Shown: positions 18,216-27,804 of the stretch, one piece after another | How the letters are laid out: the number at the start of each line of letters is the position of its first letter | Numbering within the stretch: position 1 is the first letter of the stretch | Program-made: the position numbers and the translations under genes | The notes under the pieces: model-generated | What the model was told of the DNA's origin: nothing | Seen by the model: the letters and a program-made list of their open reading frames with translations, nothing else | Database searches by the model: none | Assembly (NCBI GenBank): GCA_964539395.1 | Contig: CAZIIU010000015.1 | Coordinates: 1-64,000 of the forward strand | Length of the DNA stretch: 64,000 nt | Direction of reading: 5' to 3' | From: M55B112 sp964539395 | Lineage (GTDB): Bacteria > Bacteroidota > Bacteroidia > Bacteroidales > GCA-2748055

Positions 18216-19478
18216 ATGCCCTATCTTCCTGTCATATTGATCGCACTACTCTTTTCTGCCTTTTTTACCGGTATGGAGATTGCCTTTCTCACCGCCAACA
18301 AACTTAGAATTGAGATCGATAAGAAGCACAGGTTGTTCTCTTCAAGGATCATTTCCGTTTTCACCAGTCATCCGGCCACCTATACAGCTACAATGCTGGT
18401 CGGTAATACATTGGCACTTGTGATTTATGGAATTACATTCGAAGGTCTTGTAAGGGAATCTTTGCTTCAGTACATGCAAACCAGTTCCCCGGGACTTGTC
18501 ATTCTGGTCCAGGTGATTCTCGCTACGATTTTGGTACTCCTCACAGCTGAATTTCTGCCCAGGACACTATTCAGGATCAATCCAAACGGTGCGCTGCAGC
18601 TCTTTTCATTGCCAGCGTTTCTGTTCTATATTCTCCTCTACCCGTTATCACTATTGTCAATCGGCATCTCCAATTTCACCATGCGCTATATCCTGAAAGT
18701 TAAATCTGACGGCAAACTCGGCCAGGCAGTATTCGGCAAAGTCGACCTGGGCCATCTTGTTACCGAAAGTAACCATGTTCAGGGTCAGGATGAGCCGGAA
18801 ACCAAGGACCTGAAAATTTTTAAAAATGCACTTGAGCTTTCAAACCTGAAGGTGCGTGACTGCATGATTCCCAGGACGGAAATCATTGCAATGGACATTG
18901 AAAGTGATGTTCAACAGCTGGTGGATACTTTTTCCGAAACAGGACTTAGCAGGATACTCATTTATCGCCACAACCTCGATAACGTAATCGGGTATGTCAG
19001 CTCCAGGGATATGTTTCACAACCCGAAACACATTGGCAACTATTTAAAAACACTGCCAGTGGTCCCGGAAACCCTGCCGGTAAACAGAATACTGAAATCG
19101 TTTATCAAAAATGGTAAGGGCATTGCTGTCGTATTGGACGAATTTGGAGGAACATCCGGAATGATCACCACCGAGGATGTGATTGAGGAGATCTTCGGTG
19201 AGATTCACGATGAACATGATACTGCAGAGCTGGAAATGCAGCGGACCGGGGAGCACAGTTTCAGGTTGTCTGGAAGACATGAAATTAGTTACCTGAACGA
19301 AGCCTTTCAACTTGGAATTCCTGAATTGGAAGAGTATGACACCCTGGCGGGATTCATCATTTACCACCTGAAAAATATACCGGAACAAAACGAAACAATT
19401 CAAATAGATAACTTTATAATGAAGATTCTGCAGGTGAGTGCCAACCGGGTAGAGCTAGTAGAATTGAATGTGGAATAG
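18216..19478 (+). CDS. CNNM/CorC-family membrane protein (hemolysin-like, GldE-related)
   Basis: A 420-residue protein with the standard three-part layout. An N-terminal DUF21 membrane domain (residues 1-170) opens with LLFSAFFTGMEIAFLTANKLRIE. Two CBS domains follow (about 205-325: VRDCMIPRTEIIAMDIESDV, GIAVVLDEFGGTSGMITTEDV), then a C-terminal CorC_HlyC domain (SGRHEISYLNEAF and on). DEFGGTSGxxTxED is diagnostic. Family members take part in Mg2+ or other ion transport, and in gliding Bacteroidota the GldE paralogue supports motility. No other gliding genes are here, so GldE identity is not claimed. It is 2 bp downstream of the 62-residue protein. Confidence 0.9.
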   Translation: MPYLPVILIALLFSAFFTGMEIAFLTANKLRIEIDKKHRLFSSRIISVFTSHPATYTATMLVGNTLALVIYGITFEGLVRESLLQYMQTSSPGLVILVQVILATILVLLTAEFLPRTLFRINPNGALQLFSLPAFLFYILLYPLSLLSIGISNFTMRYILKVKSDGKLGQAVFGKVDLGHLVTESNHVQGQDEPETKDLKIFKNALELSNLKVRDCMIPRTEIIAMDIESDVQQLVDTFSETGLSRILIYRHNLDNVIGYVSSRDMFHNPKHIGNYLKTLPVVPETLPVNRILKSFIKNGKGIAVVLDEFGGTSGMITTEDVIEEIFGEIHDEHDTAELEMQRTGEHSFRLSGRHEISYLNEAFQLGIPELEEYDTLAGFIIYHLKNIPEQNETIQIDNFIMKILQVSANRVELVELNVE

Positions 19479-19524
19479 TCAGTTTTTCCGGTACATATCC
19501 TTTTTTGTTTCAACCTAATATTAC

Positions 19525-19532
19525 TATATTCG
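19525..19532 (+). promoter_or_regulatory. Possible -7 element for ppiD
   Basis: TATATTCG is one mismatch from TAnnTTTG, 44 bp before the ppiD ATG. TTTTTTG at 19501-19507 may act as the -33 element with a 17-bp spacer, slightly short. Confidence 0.45.
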
Positions 19533-19576
19533 TACGCTAAATTTTTGACAATTACAGAAACTGAAATTTAAATTGA

Positions 19577-21715
19577 ATGGCAACGCTTGAAACGATCAGA
19601 AAAAGGGCAGGAATACTGGTAATGGGTGCAATCGGACTTGCAATGTTGGGGTTTATCCTTGGAGATTTTAACATTCAGCCGAACAGGACAGTCGCCGAGA
19701 TCAACGGGAAAACATACAGCATTGAAGATTACCAGCAAGAGCAAAAGGTTTTGCTGGATTTTTATAAAATGAATTATGGCCAGAATCTTGATCCTGAGAT
19801 CGAACGCCAGGTAGAGCATGAAGCCTGGCGAAGAATGGTTCGTAACTCTGTGATGGACAGGTCGTATGATAAAATCGGTCTTGCGGTTAGTGACGATGAA
19901 CTTAAAGCGATGGTTGCTGGTGACCCCTCAAGCGGAATTGGATCCGGTAGCTATGTTGCATTCAGCGAGCCTCACCCCATTATCCGTCAAATGTTCACCA
20001 ATCCTGAGACAGGCGAGTTTAACCGTGCCTTCATGATGACTTATTTTAATTCACTCGACCGTGAAGAGTATGCCCAGGAACGACAAAGATGGCTCTTCAT
20101 CGAGAATGAGATTGTTGAGGAACGGCTGAACCAGAAGTACCTGGCTTTGGTAGTAAAAGGTCTCAGGCCTTCCTCACTTGAGGTCCTGGATTATCACATG
20201 GAGACAGATAAAAAAGTTGACTTCAGCTTTGTAGCGCAGGGGTTTTCATCCATTCCGGATGAGGAGGTGCAGGTATCCGAAGCCGATATTAAAGCCTATT
20301 ACCAGGAGAATATTGAGAACTACATGACTGAAGAGTCAAGGTCGATCCAGTATGTGTCGTTTGAGGTTGTTCCAAGCGAAGAGGATGATGCCAACGCCAT
20401 GCTATGGACGCAGCACACGAAGGAGGAGTTCTCCAGGACTGAACAGGAAAATATCGTCTCTTATGTCAACGGAATCTCTGACGAACCCTTCGATCCTCAG
20501 TTTTACACTCCTTCAGAGCTGAACCCCATAATAAGGGATTCACTACTGAGCCTCCCGACCGGAAAAGTATACGGACCCTACTTTGAGGATAATGCCTATA
20601 AGCTTTCCCTGGTAAAAGATATACAGTTACGACCCGACTCAGTAAGAGCAAGGCATATTCTGATAGGATATTCCATCGTTGGTAGCATGCAACGTGCGGT
20701 TGAACTGGCTGACAGCCTGAAAGCAGTTATTGAAAACGGCGGAAACTTCAGTGCAATAGCACGTGAATACTCTGCCGACGAGAGCAACCGGAACATCGGT
20801 GGCGACCTGGGATGGTTCACTGAAGGTGTGATGGAGACACCTTTCAACAATGCTGCATTTGAAAACAATAAAGGTGACATTGTGAAGGCAACAACCCGGT
20901 TTGGCGTTCATATCCTGATGATCGAGGACCAGAGCCGCCCGGTAAAGAAATACCAGATTGCCACCATCGTTCACAGTGTTTACCCCAGTAACGAAACCGA
21001 CCAGGATTATTACAACAGGGCGGTAAAATTCAGAGGCAAGGCCACCAATATTGACCGCTTCGAAGAGCAGGCCAGTGAATATGGTATGAATCCCAGGATC
21101 GTGCCGGATATCACCAAGGATCAACGAACGATACCGGGACTTGAAAATCCGGTAAATATTATCGGATGGGCCTTTTCCGCGGAAAAGGGTGATGTCAGCA
21201 CCATTTTTGAAGCAGGAAACCAATATATCGTCGCTGCTCTTACGGAGGTTAAAGATGACGGTTATGCAACTCCTGAATCGGTTAGGGAAGAGATTGAAAT
21301 TGCTGTAAGAAAACAAAAGAAAGGAGAAAAAATTGCTGCCTCTATGAATGAGGGGCTCAAGGAAACATCTGATATAGTATCATTTGCTGCAAGTCAGAAC
21401 CTCGAACTGAAAGAAGCTACACAGGTAGAATTTTCCAATACCTATGTACCGGGAATCGGACTTGAACCATTTATCATTGGAGCAGCGCTAAACCTGCCAC
21501 CTGAAACCCTTTCCGGACCCTACATCGGAGAGAATGCTGTGTTTGTGATCAGCGTTACAAATATCGATGCAGGAGATCCGGAAGCAAGCCTTGAGCGCGC
21601 GAAAAACAGGCTAAACATTACTATCCGGTCATGGGCCAGCCAGGCGATTAACGAAGCGATGATAGATAAGGCGGATATTACAGACAACAGGCTCAGGATA
21701 TTCTACAGCAGGTAA
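19577..21715 (+). CDS. ppiD: Peptidyl-prolyl cis-trans isomerase PpiD-like (SurA_N + PPIC)
   Basis: A 712-residue membrane-anchored periplasmic chaperone. A single N-terminal helix (residues 12-30, AGILVMGAIGLAMLGFILG) anchors it. The SurA_N-type chaperone helices follow (IEDYQQEQKVLLDFYKMNYGQ). A parvulin domain at about 355-455 shows VRARHILIGY, FSAIAREYSADES, GGDLGWFTEG and TRFGVHILMI, and a second, degenerate PPIase-like region lies beyond. By family knowledge it helps fold exported and outer-membrane proteins. Its stop is 6 bp from the convergent ftsZ stop, with no terminator between. Confidence 0.92.
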   Translation: MATLETIRKRAGILVMGAIGLAMLGFILGDFNIQPNRTVAEINGKTYSIEDYQQEQKVLLDFYKMNYGQNLDPEIERQVEHEAWRRMVRNSVMDRSYDKIGLAVSDDELKAMVAGDPSSGIGSGSYVAFSEPHPIIRQMFTNPETGEFNRAFMMTYFNSLDREEYAQERQRWLFIENEIVEERLNQKYLALVVKGLRPSSLEVLDYHMETDKKVDFSFVAQGFSSIPDEEVQVSEADIKAYYQENIENYMTEESRSIQYVSFEVVPSEEDDANAMLWTQHTKEEFSRTEQENIVSYVNGISDEPFDPQFYTPSELNPIIRDSLLSLPTGKVYGPYFEDNAYKLSLVKDIQLRPDSVRARHILIGYSIVGSMQRAVELADSLKAVIENGGNFSAIAREYSADESNRNIGGDLGWFTEGVMETPFNNAAFENNKGDIVKATTRFGVHILMIEDQSRPVKKYQIATIVHSVYPSNETDQDYYNRAVKFRGKATNIDRFEEQASEYGMNPRIVPDITKDQRTIPGLENPVNIIGWAFSAEKGDVSTIFEAGNQYIVAALTEVKDDGYATPESVREEIEIAVRKQKKGEKIAASMNEGLKETSDIVSFAASQNLELKEATQVEFSNTYVPGIGLEPFIIGAALNLPPETLSGPYIGENAVFVISVTNIDAGDPEASLERAKNRLNITIRSWASQAINEAMIDKADITDNRLRIFYSR

Positions 21716-21721
21716 GGGTAC

Positions 21722-23152
21722 TCAATCCACATTATCATGCAGGTATGAGTTGTCCTGCCGGAGTTTTGGCGACCTGTTCTCATCTTCCGATAACCGGTAC
21801 CTTGATACCTCTTCACTTTCGGAATGATTCTGCGGGTCCATTTTTAACTTTTTCCTGATATAGGCAGGAACATTCTCAAGCTCATCGATTTCATCATCCT
21901 TTGAATGAGAAGTATACCCTCCCTCTTTCAACCGTTCATGTGTCTCTTTCAGACTGCGCACACGCTCGGCCATTTTGCGCTCCTTATCCCCAGGCTCCTT
22001 TGTATCCGACAACTGATCATACAGAACATACTCTTCAGCTTTTCCATCATCGCCGGAATCGTCGAAATTAAACTTCTGCTGCATCGGTCTGATTTGGGTC
22101 CCTTCTGTTTTCGATCGCTCCCTGCTGTCACGTAGCGGCACATAATCAAGATGCTTCTTATCGGTATATACATCCAGGATATTATTCATCTGGAACCCTG
22201 TAGCGATGACCGTTACACCTATTCTTTCCTCCAGGTTTGGATCATGTCCCATTCCCCAGATCAGCGTGGTCTTCTTGGAGGCAGAGGCGATCACATAATC
22301 GGTGATCTCAGATATCTCATCCATCGTGATCTCCTTTACACCCGATGTGATGTTCAGCAGGATACTTCGTGCTCCTGTAATCTCATTATTATTCAGTAAC
22401 GGAGAATTCAGCGCTGCCTCAATCGCTTTCACTGCCCTGTTCTCCCCCTCGGCATATGCAGATCCCATCACAGCACCACCGCTATTACTCATCACTGTCT
22501 CTACATCAGCAAAATCTACATTGACATACCCGGGAACAGTAATAATCTCAGCAATACCCTTTGCTGCCGTAGCCAGAACATCATCAGCACGGGAAAATGC
22601 CTCACTAAGTGTCAGGTTTCCATAAACTTCCCGAAGTCGCTCATTCTTGATCACCAGTAAAGAATCAACATGATCTTTTAATTCGTTGATTCCCTTGATG
22701 GCATGATTGATCCTTTCGGGTCCTTCAAAACCAAAGGGTATTGTAACGATGGCTACCGTAAGGATGCCCATCTCCCTGGCCGTCTTTGCTATCACCGGGG
22801 CAGCTCCCGTACCGGTACCACCACCCATTCCGGCAGTTATAAACGCCATACTTGTATTTGCAACCAGGATATCCTTGATAGCATCCAGACTCTCCAGTGC
22901 GGCCTGTCGCCCAATATCCGGCTTACTACCAGCTCCCCTTCCAAGGGTGAGGGACTCTCCCAATTGCAGTTTTACTGCAACCGGACTGTTCGTCAGGGCC
23001 TGGGCATCGGTATTGCACACAACAAAGTTTACATCCTTTATACCCTTGTGAAACATGTGATTAACAGCATTTCCGCCACCTCCTCCCACACCGATCACCT
23101 TGATGACAGAAGATCTTTCAGGTGCGAGATCAAAATTCAAAATATCATTCAT
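21722..23152 (-). CDS. ftsZ: Cell division protein FtsZ
   Basis: A 476-residue tubulin-like GTPase that forms the division ring. The nucleotide site has GVGGGGGNAVN at residues 21-31 and the tubulin signature GGGTGTG at 110-116, and NVDFADVETVMSNSG carries the synergy-loop region. After the globular domain (to about 330) comes a charged linker. A conserved C-terminal peptide VPAYIRKKLKMD begins near residue 428, the FtsA/anchor-binding motif of Bacteroidota. A further 37-residue hydrophilic tail follows it, whereas in many relatives the motif is at or near the end. It is last in the dcw cluster, 53 bp after ftsA. Confidence 0.98.
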   Translation of the reverse strand: MNDILNFDLAPERSSVIKVIGVGGGGGNAVNHMFHKGIKDVNFVVCNTDAQALTNSPVAVKLQLGESLTLGRGAGSKPDIGRQAALESLDAIKDILVANTSMAFITAGMGGGTGTGAAPVIAKTAREMGILTVAIVTIPFGFEGPERINHAIKGINELKDHVDSLLVIKNERLREVYGNLTLSEAFSRADDVLATAAKGIAEIITVPGYVNVDFADVETVMSNSGGAVMGSAYAEGENRAVKAIEAALNSPLLNNNEITGARSILLNITSGVKEITMDEISEITDYVIASASKKTTLIWGMGHDPNLEERIGVTVIATGFQMNNILDVYTDKKHLDYVPLRDSRERSKTEGTQIRPMQQKFNFDDSGDDGKAEEYVLYDQLSDTKEPGDKERKMAERVRSLKETHERLKEGGYTSHSKDDEIDELENVPAYIRKKLKMDPQNHSESEEVSRYRLSEDENRSPKLRQDNSYLHDNVD

Positions 23153-23205
23153 AACTGATTGTTTTAGTATTCAACACGACCCTCTGTAATACACATACTA
23201 TATTC

Positions 23206-24537
23206 TTACATTTTAACATCACTCTCATCGAATATATCACTCAGTGTATTTTTTAGTCCCTCCAGCAACTTTCCCCCCCTGAAACGGTCCTTCATTCTTC
23301 TCCTGCCAAGCTCCTCGGGTTGAACCTGCTCAACCGGTTCTTCGCCAAGGTTACTTACAAGCAACGATTCTTTGTTCTCTTCATATATCTCAAGTCCCTT
23401 TAGCAGTAGGCCTATCGATGTACTGTACATCGGCTGGTTAATCTCTTCAGGCGTTCCGGCAGCAAGGCTTTCGTTTGGATAACCGATCCTGACGTCCAGT
23501 CCGGTTTTGAACTTAACAAGCTGGTTCAGGTTTTTAAGCATCGCCCCTCCTCCAGTCAGGACAATCCCTGCGCTCAGCTTATCCATGTAGCCCGAATTCT
23601 CGATCTCATAAACCACCGCATCAATGATCTCCTCCATACGCGATTGGATGATGTAGGCCAGACTCTTAAAACTGATCTCTTTCGGATCGCGGCCCGATAT
23701 GCCAGGAATGGTTACCACTTTATCGTCCTGTGCAAGATCGCCCAATGCGCTGCCAAACTGCACCTTCAGTGATTCAGCCTGGCGCTGCAGTATAGCACAT
23801 CCTTCTTTAATATCACGTGTTACCACATTACCGCCAAAAGGGATCACTGCGGTATGTCTGATCACATCATCATAGTAAACAGCTACGTCGGTGGTTCCAC
23901 CTCCAATATCGACCAGAGCCACACCTGCCTCTTTCTCATCGTCCGTTAATACCGCAGCACTTGAAGCAAGTGGCTCCAGAACCAGCTGCTTAACCTGCAG
24001 TCCCACCCTGTGGATGCACTTCTCGATGTTCCTGGCAGATGATATCTGTCCGATCACAATATGAAAGTTGGCCTCAAGCCGTTTCCCCGACATTCCCACA
24101 GGGTTTTTAACTCCTGTCTCATTATCCACAATATAGTTCTGGGGTAGCACATGAATGATCTCCTCTCCTACATCTACCGGTATCTTGTACATATCCTGAA
24201 TCAAGGCGTGAAGATCCTCACGTGTGATCTCATCTTCGTAGGAATCGCGGTTTACATAGCCGCGATTCCTCACAGATTTAATATGCTGACCCGCAATTCC
24301 GACGAATACCTCCGAGAACTGTAAACCGGATTGTTCCCTGACCTGAGAGATGGTACTTTGAATAGCGTTCACCGTCTCTTCGATATTCAGAACTACTCCT
24401 CTTTTTACACCTTTGGATGCAGACCTGCTGATTCCAAGTACTTCGAGCCTGTTATGCTCATTCAACCGGCCTATCAAACTTACTATTTTCGTAGTACCGA
24501 TGTCAATTGCTGCTACAATGCGATTTTCCTGCGCCAT
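23206..24537 (-). CDS. ftsA: Cell division protein FtsA
   Basis: A 443-residue actin-like protein that tethers FtsZ to the membrane. Phosphate 1 motif AAIDIGTTKIVSLIG is at residues 9-23, VALVDIGGGTTDVAVY is phosphate 2 and AGIVLTGGGAMLKNL the adenosine motif. A domain-1C region typical of FtsA (VNAIQSTISQV, FVGIAGQHIKSVRNRG) takes the place of actin subdomain 1B. The C-terminal RRRMKDRFRGGKLLEGLKNTLSDIFDES is basic then amphipathic, fitting the membrane-targeting helix. It lies between ftsQ (5 bp) and ftsZ. Confidence 0.97.
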   Translation of the reverse strand: MAQENRIVAAIDIGTTKIVSLIGRLNEHNRLEVLGISRSASKGVKRGVVLNIEETVNAIQSTISQVREQSGLQFSEVFVGIAGQHIKSVRNRGYVNRDSYEDEITREDLHALIQDMYKIPVDVGEEIIHVLPQNYIVDNETGVKNPVGMSGKRLEANFHIVIGQISSARNIEKCIHRVGLQVKQLVLEPLASSAAVLTDDEKEAGVALVDIGGGTTDVAVYYDDVIRHTAVIPFGGNVVTRDIKEGCAILQRQAESLKVQFGSALGDLAQDDKVVTIPGISGRDPKEISFKSLAYIIQSRMEEIIDAVVYEIENSGYMDKLSAGIVLTGGGAMLKNLNQLVKFKTGLDVRIGYPNESLAAGTPEEINQPMYSTSIGLLLKGLEIYEENKESLLVSNLGEEPVEQVQPEELGRRRMKDRFRGGKLLEGLKNTLSDIFDESDVKM

Positions 24538-24542
24538 AATAT

Positions 24543-25325
24543 TTAACGTTTAGTACAAATTATCTGATTAGAATATTTTAGATTGATCTTATCATACCTG
24601 TTCCATCCATACTTTTTCAAGCCCTGCTCGTAAAGAAGTCCCAGGTTATTTATCTTTATTTCATAATCCTCCAGCGATCCGAATTGTATCTGGTGCGCCC
24701 CGACGCGGGGAATCAACTCGTATTCACCATTCGCAGCCCTGTATAGCTGCACGATCTGCCTGCTCCAGAAGGGATGCTCCGAAACCAGTTTTGCAAAACC
24801 GACAAGGTTTCGAACCTCTTCACTGGTAATGGTATCTGCCATCCTGTTGCCATCTGCATCTGTTGTTTCCGGAATGGGGACATAGCCTGTGAGCAAAAGT
24901 ACCATAGGTGAATAACCCTCGGAGAGCGGCAGAATTTTATTTTCGTGATCAATGTAAAATCCCCTTTTTCCATTTGGCAGCACCCTGATCAACGGCTGGC
25001 GCTGCTCAATATCAACAAGAAGTTTCCCTTCCACATTGATATACACTTCAGCGTTCCTCACATAGGGATCTTTCTCAATTATAAATTCCAGGTCGTGTGT
25101 CTGAATACCCTGCACAGGATATCCCTGGGTATTGATATCCGACCCGTCGATGATTTTTCTTACCGCTGATTCAGTGACAAAGCGCACTTCAGCCGTGTCA
25201 GAAACAGCTACAATAATCTCCCCGCAAAGAATCTCTGAATTGCTCCTGGAGACAAAGCCCATGATCACTGCAAACCAGAAAACCAGGGCAACCCAGAAAA
25301 CAATATGTATAATCTTTCTGATCAT
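24543..25325 (-). CDS. ftsQ: Cell division protein FtsQ/DivIB
   Basis: A 260-residue bitopic division protein. I chose the ATG at 25325 (MIRKIIHIVFWVALVFWF) because it overlaps the murC stop by one base as TGATG; the upstream ATG at 25340 would overlap murC by 16 nt. One N-terminal transmembrane helix (residues 4-24) is followed by a periplasmic POTRA-like region (DLEFIIEKDPYVRNAEVYINVEGKLLVDIEQRQPLIRV, seen in the order typical of FtsQ) and a beta domain. It links the FtsBL complex to later divisome proteins. Position between murC and ftsA is standard. Confidence 0.92.
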   Translation of the reverse strand: MIRKIIHIVFWVALVFWFAVIMGFVSRSNSEILCGEIIVAVSDTAEVRFVTESAVRKIIDGSDINTQGYPVQGIQTHDLEFIIEKDPYVRNAEVYINVEGKLLVDIEQRQPLIRVLPNGKRGFYIDHENKILPLSEGYSPMVLLLTGYVPIPETTDADGNRMADTITSEEVRNLVGFAKLVSEHPFWSRQIVQLYRAANGEYELIPRVGAHQIQFGSLEDYEIKINNLGLLYEQGLKKYGWNRYDKINLKYSNQIICTKR

Positions 25326-26692
25326 CACCGTTCCATCCATGTTTTTAGTGGTTCAACCATTGTGTCTATATTGCCTGCTCCCATAGTTAGCAACACCTCC
25401 GGATTCCTTTCCTTCAGCACCTTTAAAAGCTGCGAATCTTCAATCAGGACCTTCTCATCCAGGGTCACCTCCCTGAAAATCAGGTCGGAGGTCACCCCAG
25501 GAACCGACTCCTCCCGGGCAGGATAGATGTGTAAAAGTATCAGCTCGTCAAGAAGTGACAGGCTTTTTCCAAAACCGTTGGCAAAATCCCTTGTCCGCGA
25601 GAAGAGATGTGGCTGAAAAATCCCAGTGATCCGCCTGCCCGGGTATATCTCCCTTACCGACCTGATAAAAGCTTTTATCTCCTCAGGGTGGTGAGCATAG
25701 TCGTCGATATAAACCCTGTCATCCCGCATTACTTTCACATCAAAACGGCGCCTCACCCCGGTGAACTCCCTGAGGGCCAATGATATCTGCTCCGGAAGCA
25801 TACCCGACTGTTCGGCGACTGCAATGGCTGCAAGTGCATTCTCCACATTCAGCAATCCGGGTACCCCAAGTGATACTTCAATCATATTCTTTGGGGTTTT
25901 TACTGTAAACTGGTGCAGACCTTTTATAAGATCCAGCTTCACAATGTGGTAATCGGCACCCGGATCGTCCAATGCATAGGTAAACAGGTCGAGGTGATCA
26001 GGTATGCTGATCATGATCCCCGACTTCAGAATCAGTTTACCTTTTTCGCGTATCTGGTTTACAAACTGAACGAACCCGGCCTCGAGATTCTCTTTCGAAC
26101 CATAAATATCAAGGTGATCTGGATCGATTGATGTGATTACTGCGATATCCGGGAAAAGTGCGTGGAAGGACCTGTCGTACTCATCGGCCTCTGCGATTAT
26201 TGTTTCGGCAGTCGGGTGTACCACCAGATTGCTATCAAAATTCTTCGAAATACCTCCCAGGAATGCATTACATCCCTTCTTCGACTTCGACATAATAAAT
26301 GCCAGCATGGTCGAAACGGAGGTTTTGCCATGTGTACCTGCCACTGCGATACCGCGCCCAGCATTGAATACCTCACCCAGGGCAACAGACCGCTTAATTA
26401 CCCTGAAGCCCCGGCTCCGGAAAAATTGCAGTTCACTACAATACTCGGGAACAGCCGGCGTATAGATTACCAGTGTATCCTCAGGTTCCCTGAAAGATGA
26501 GGGAATATTTGACGGTTTGTCAATAAAATGAACATCAACCCCTTCCCTGGCCAACTGATCAGTCAGCGCAGTGGAAGTCCGGTCGTATCCGGCCACATTT
26601 TTTCCACGCTTCAGGAAAAACCTCGCCAGGGCGCTCATACCGATGCCTCCGATACCCACAAAATAGACGCTATCAAGGTTTTTCCAGATCAT
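25325..26692 (-). CDS. murC: UDP-N-acetylmuramate--L-alanine ligase
   Basis: A 455-residue Mur ligase that adds L-alanine to UDP-MurNAc in the cytoplasm. The N-terminal Rossmann motif VGIGGIGMSALARF (residues 12-25) is the MurC signature. The ATP site is GTHGKTSVSTML (about 118-129), followed by EADEYDRSF, and the DDYAHHPEEIKAF segment is specific to MurC/Mpl. GIFQPHLFSRT and GAGNID mark the C-terminal domain. The 4-nt overlap with murG and 1-nt overlap with ftsQ indicate tight coupling. Confidence 0.98.
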   Translation of the reverse strand: MIWKNLDSVYFVGIGGIGMSALARFFLKRGKNVAGYDRTSTALTDQLAREGVDVHFIDKPSNIPSSFREPEDTLVIYTPAVPEYCSELQFFRSRGFRVIKRSVALGEVFNAGRGIAVAGTHGKTSVSTMLAFIMSKSKKGCNAFLGGISKNFDSNLVVHPTAETIIAEADEYDRSFHALFPDIAVITSIDPDHLDIYGSKENLEAGFVQFVNQIREKGKLILKSGIMISIPDHLDLFTYALDDPGADYHIVKLDLIKGLHQFTVKTPKNMIEVSLGVPGLLNVENALAAIAVAEQSGMLPEQISLALREFTGVRRRFDVKVMRDDRVYIDDYAHHPEEIKAFIRSVREIYPGRRITGIFQPHLFSRTRDFANGFGKSLSLLDELILLHIYPAREESVPGVTSDLIFREVTLDEKVLIEDSQLLKVLKERNPEVLLTMGAGNIDTMVEPLKTWMER

Positions 26693-27804
26693 TCTTTCTC
26701 CAACAGTTTAATTATCTCACGAGCAATCTGCTCCGAAGAGCCGGTGACCGCGAATTTCTTTATATTTTCCGACAGATGTCTTTTCCTCTCCTCGTCATGT
26801 ACCAGTGCGATAGCAGTTGCAACCAGCTCCTTTTCGGCGTCCCGGTCAGCCACCACCATACCTGCCTGCCGGTCGGTAAGTGCCTTTGCATTGCTTGTTT
26901 GATGGTCCTCTGCAACGTTGGGGGACGGCACCAGGATCACCGGCTTTCCTACAATGCACAGTTCAGAGATCGTTCCTGCACCGGCCCGCGACACGATTAC
27001 ATCTGCTACCTGAAAGGCACGGTTCATCTCTTCAATAAAGGGGCACAGGACGATATTTCCGGCGCCGCACTGCTCAAGGGCAGCGAGGGCCCGCTCATAA
27101 TAGGCGCTGCCCGATTGCCAGATCAGCTGTATGTCGGAATCTGCAATTGTATCTATATTGGTAATAACACTTTCGTTAAGGGTTCTCGCCCCCAAACTGC
27201 CACCGATTAAAAGGATCACCTTTTTGTCAGGCAGCAGGCCAAAATGCCCGTAACTCCTTTGCATTTCACCACCTGGCAGGATCAGGTCATCCCTTACCGG
27301 ATTGCCAGTAATTACTATCTTTTCAGCAGGGAAATACTTTTCCATCCCAGGGTAGGCAACACATATTTTTGCAGCAGTCTTGGCAAGCAGCCTGTTGGTA
27401 ACCCCAGCGTAGGAGTTCTGCTCCTGTATAACTACCGGCACCGATCTTCGTGAAGCAGCCTTAATAATTGGTCCACTGGCATAACCTCCTACCCCTATGG
27501 CAATATGCGGATCAAATCTCCTGACCAGCTGTTGTGAGATAACCATGCTCCTTAACAGCTTGAAGAAAAAGGTTATGTTCCTCCACGACAACCTTCGCTG
27601 AAAGCCCGCAACAGGCAACCCGACGATATCATACCCCGCTTCAGGCACCTTCTGCATCTCCATCTTTCCAAGCGCTCCAACGAAGAGGATTGCAGGATTA
27701 TCGAGCATCCTGCTGAGTACATTAGCAATCGAGATTGCCGGGAAGACATGTCCCCCGGTTCCGCCTCCGCCAATTATGATCCTATATCGCTTCGCTTCTG
27801 TCAT
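26689..27804 (-). CDS. murG: Undecaprenyldiphospho-muramoylpentapeptide beta-N-acetylglucosaminyltransferase
   Basis: A 371-residue GT28 glycosyltransferase that makes lipid II from lipid I on the inner membrane face. The N-terminal loop GGGGTGGHVFPAISIA (about residues 12-27) is the first conserved glycine-rich motif, AIGVGGYASGP the second and GGSLGARTLNE the third. SRAGAGTISELCIVGKP is the UDP-sugar-binding segment, and LVPSPNVAEDHQTSNA follows with the usual QxxNA. The 5' end overlaps ftsW by 23 nt. Confidence 0.98.
   Translation of the reverse strand: MTEAKRYRIIIGGGGTGGHVFPAISIANVLSRMLDNPAILFVGALGKMEMQKVPEAGYDIVGLPVAGFQRRLSWRNITFFFKLLRSMVISQQLVRRFDPHIAIGVGGYASGPIIKAASRRSVPVVIQEQNSYAGVTNRLLAKTAAKICVAYPGMEKYFPAEKIVITGNPVRDDLILPGGEMQRSYGHFGLLPDKKVILLIGGSLGARTLNESVITNIDTIADSDIQLIWQSGSAYYERALAALEQCGAGNIVLCPFIEEMNRAFQVADVIVSRAGAGTISELCIVGKPVILVPSPNVAEDHQTSNAKALTDRQAGMVVADRDAEKELVATAIALVHDEERKRHLSENIKKFAVTGSSEQIAREIIKLLEKE

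Noticed and set aside
20639..21316. 225-residue minus-strand open frame
   Set aside because: Antisense to ppiD with no domain signal.
24122..24130. TTATCCACA DnaA-box match
   Set aside because: It lies inside the ftsA coding region as a single site, and a chance match is expected at this frequency.
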